The position numbers and the translations under genes are program-made. From Eubacteriales Family XIII. Incertae Sedis bacterium (GTDB lineage Bacteria; Bacillota; Clostridia; Peptostreptococcales; Anaerovoracaceae), in NCBI GenBank assembly GCA_031263875.1, contig JAISEX010000207.1, positions 1-5,584 of the forward strand: DNA of 5,584 nt. The letters are read 5' to 3'. How positions within the stretch are numbered: position 1 is the first letter of the stretch; every line of letters begins with the position of its first letter. The notes under the pieces were generated by a model. That model did not search any database. It saw only the letters and a list, made by a program, of their open reading frames with translations, and had not been told where the DNA came from. Positions 3,929 through 5,584 of this stretch are shown here, one piece after another.

Positions 3929-5584
3929 TTAGCCCATCCAAACTCCGTTTCCTTTAAACGAGTAGATTTTCCCACCGATATTCTGCTTCCCCGTCAGCAT
4001 TTTGCCGTTTCCGGCGAAATAGCGCCAACTGCCGTCGATTTTCGTCCAGCCGATCTTCATTTTGCCGTCCCCGCCGAGGTAGAACCACGCCTTGTAATTG
4101 TTATCGTAAAGCCAGCCGGTCTTCATCTCGCCATTACCCGCGAGGTAATACCAAGTGCCGTTGTCCTTCACCCAGCCGGTTTTCATAGCGCCATTCCCAG
4201 CAAAATAGAACCAGGCTTTGTAGTTATTGTCGTACAACCAGCCAGTCTGCATAATGCCGTCTTTATTTAGGTAATACCAGGCTTTGCCGTCGTGTATCCA
4301 GCCGGTAACCGCTTCGCCACCGACGAGATACTTCCACGCGCCATCCTCGAACACCCACTCCGCCGTTATTTCCGTCCACTTCGCGTAGAGGGTTATCGTG
4401 CCCGCAGCGCCGTCAAGAATAACGCCCGTGTCTTCGGAAAGTTTAGTTCCGCCTGCGCCGAGTGTGTATTCTCTTCCCTTACCTTCCGCCTGTGAGTACC
4501 AACCGGCGAACGTGTGGCCTGTTTTAGTTGTCCCGGTTACTTCATCCACCGTTTGCCCTGATAACTTATTCTGCGGATTTGGTGTGACTGCTGTGCCGCC
4601 CTGCAGGTCGAAAGTTACGGTTACCGGGTAGAGGGTTGTAACTTGGAGGGTTTGAGCTGCGCCCGCGTTGTGGGTGGCGGTTTCCGCGAGGCGCGCGGAG
4701 AAAGTGTAGGCGGTGTTGGGAGTAAGGCCCGTGAAATCCGGGATGTTTTTCCAATCGCTCGGATTATCGCCGATGGCATATTCCGCGCCCGGTATGTGCG
4801 CGAGTGTAACGCTCGTGTCTGTTTTGGCGCTGAGAGTTGGAGCGATGGTTTGGGTCTGAGCGGTTTTGCCTATTGTCAGTGTGCCGATTTCCGCGGTTTT
4901 GCCGCCGTATGTTGCGGTCAGCAGTTTGCCCTGGTGCGTAAGGAGAGAGAGAGTTTCGGCGCTCGTTATGGTGTTGCCGCCTATTTTGAAGGTAACATCG
5001 TCCCATGGCGCTCCGATTTCCGCTGTGGTTTCGTCGTCATATCCGACGGTGAGAACGAGGCCGGTAAGGTTCAGCGTGTCGCCGTGCTTATAGGTGTTGA
5101 GTGGTTGCGCCGGATATGATTGTACGGTTACCTCCTCGACTGCATCCGGTGATAGCGGGTCGGTGGTTATAGATGTACCGCCCAAAGCCGCGCCCGCCGT
5201 ATAGTTATTGTTCTCCTTTGCGCGGGCGAAGAAATAATACTCCGTGTTTGGCGAAAGGCCGATGAATTTAGTGCCGTCTTGCCAGCCTGTGGACGGGGCG
5301 GTGTTCTCTGTGTTTTTGGCGTATTCCGGCGTTTGTTCACCGGGGTTTGCGCCGTTAATGCCTACCGTGTTCAGGGTCACGCTGTTGTGCGATGTGGAAT
5401 TTTTCGTGGGAGCGCCGCCAACCGCCGCGCCCGCCGCCTTGTCAATTATGATTGTAAGGTCTTGCGTACCGTTGCCCGCAAGGTTCATGACTTTTACCGT
5501 AAAAGTAAACGTCCCTCTCTCTGTTGGTACGCCAGAGATTTCGCCTGTGTTCCTGTTGAGCGATAGTCCGGCGGGCAGATTGCC
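3929..5584 (-). CDS. Modular cell-surface protein with Ig/FN3-like, InlB-type and cell-wall-binding repeats (5' end outside window)
   Basis: The frame is open to the right edge, so only the last 551 residues are seen. In visible-residue order, a putative Ig (He_PIG-type) module with LPAGLSLNRNTGEISGVP comes first (about 2-48). A fibronectin-III-like module follows (57-142, with GLSPNTEYYFFARA), then a bacterial Ig-like module (151-239, with GLVLTVGYDD). A second FN3-like module (247-317, GLTPNTAYTFSARL) leads to an InlB B-repeat / Listeria-Bacteroides-type module (about 319-403, FDLQGG, TGHTFAGWY, LYAKWTE). Seven choline-binding-type repeats end the protein (407-551). The layout implies an exported adhesin- or enzyme-anchoring protein held to the envelope by its C-terminal repeats. 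The signal peptide and any catalytic domain would lie in the missing N-terminal part. Only 26 bp separate its stop from the convergent activator gene. An in-frame ATG at 5488 falls inside the first module and is not a credible start. Confidence 0.88.
   Translation of the reverse strand, partial: GNLPAGLSLNRNTGEISGVPTERGTFTFTVKVMNLAGNGTQDLTIIIDKAAGAAVGGAPTKNSTSHNSVTLNTVGINGANPGEQTPEYAKNTENTAPSTGWQDGTKFIGLSPNTEYYFFARAKENNNYTAGAALGGTSITTDPLSPDAVEEVTVQSYPAQPLNTYKHGDTLNLTGLVLTVGYDDETTAEIGAPWDDVTFKIGGNTITSAETLSLLTHQGKLLTATYGGKTAEIGTLTIGKTAQTQTIAPTLSAKTDTSVTLAHIPGAEYAIGDNPSDWKNIPDFTGLTPNTAYTFSARLAETATHNAGAAQTLQVTTLYPVTVTFDLQGGTAVTPNPQNKLSGQTVDEVTGTTKTGHTFAGWYSQAEGKGREYTLGAGGTKLSEDTGVILDGAAGTITLYAKWTEITAEWVFEDGAWKYLVGGEAVTGWIHDGKAWYYLNKDGIMQTGWLYDNNYKAWFYFAGNGAMKTGWVKDNGTWYYLAGNGEMKTGWLYDNNYKAWFYLGGDGKMKIGWTKIDGSWRYFAGNGKMLTGKQNIGGKIYSFKGNGVWMG
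3932..4366 (-). repeat. Seven C-terminal cell-wall-binding repeats with a two-repeat super-period
   Basis: About 20-22 residues recur seven times, with the core W-Y-Y-L-x-G-x-G-x-M-x-T-G-W. Repeats three and five share LYDNNYKAWFY, and the shorter repeat four lies between them, so the array grew by a two-repeat (about 42-residue) unit. The 36-bp segments at 4079-4114 and 4205-4240 encode the same 12 residues but differ at eight bases, all silent. The last two repeats lose aromatic residues and the T-G-W ending, as is common at the end of such arrays. Confidence 0.8.

Overview
The window is a GC-moderate to GC-rich bacterial segment with four complete or partial operational units. They are a shikimate-dehydrogenase-like gene (+), a toxin-antitoxin pair in toxin-first HigBA-like order (-), an enhancer-binding sigma-54 transcriptional activator (+), and the C-terminal part of a large modular surface protein (-) that runs off the right edge. 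The organism cannot be fixed from this sequence. The modular surface protein carries choline-binding-type cell-wall repeats and an InlB-type repeat, and it sits beside a PAS/AAA+/Fis activator. This fits an anaerobic Bacillota (Clostridia) lineage best. The look of the intergenic repeat-like DNA leaves a Synergistota-type anaerobe open; that last point is an impression, not evidence.

Layout. Positions 1-123 hold a promoter region with a 12-bp perfect palindrome where a -35 box would be. Positions 124-1104 encode a divergent AroE-like protein with a recognisable substrate pocket and Rossmann half. The HigA-like antitoxin (1135-1428) and HigB/Gp49-like toxin (1418-1771) overlap by 11 bp on the minus strand and converge on the AroE-like gene. 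They are driven by a consensus promoter loaded with palindromes. Around 1780-1910 the DNA is very AT-rich (12 of 60 G+C at 1801-1860, against 38 of 60 at 3181-3240), which suggests the pair was acquired. Positions 1812-2492 appear non-coding: an AT-rich strip, a GC-rich stretch that reads like a dispersed repeat and ends in a perfect 8-bp-arm hairpin, then a 13-bp inverted-repeat pair and two phased octamers just before the activator gene.

Positions 2508-3902 encode the PAS-AAA+-Fis activator. Its extended -10 box puts the predicted transcript start exactly on the A of the ATG, so its mRNA may be leaderless. It converges on the surface-protein gene (3929 to the right edge), with 26 bp between the stop codons and no obvious terminator.

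The genes do not form one pathway. The toxin and antitoxin work together. The activator's sigma-54 target promoter is not evident in the window. No clearly new multi-gene system is visible. The most unusual signals are the two transcripts with little or no leader, the divergent AroE-like enzyme, and the structured intergenic region.
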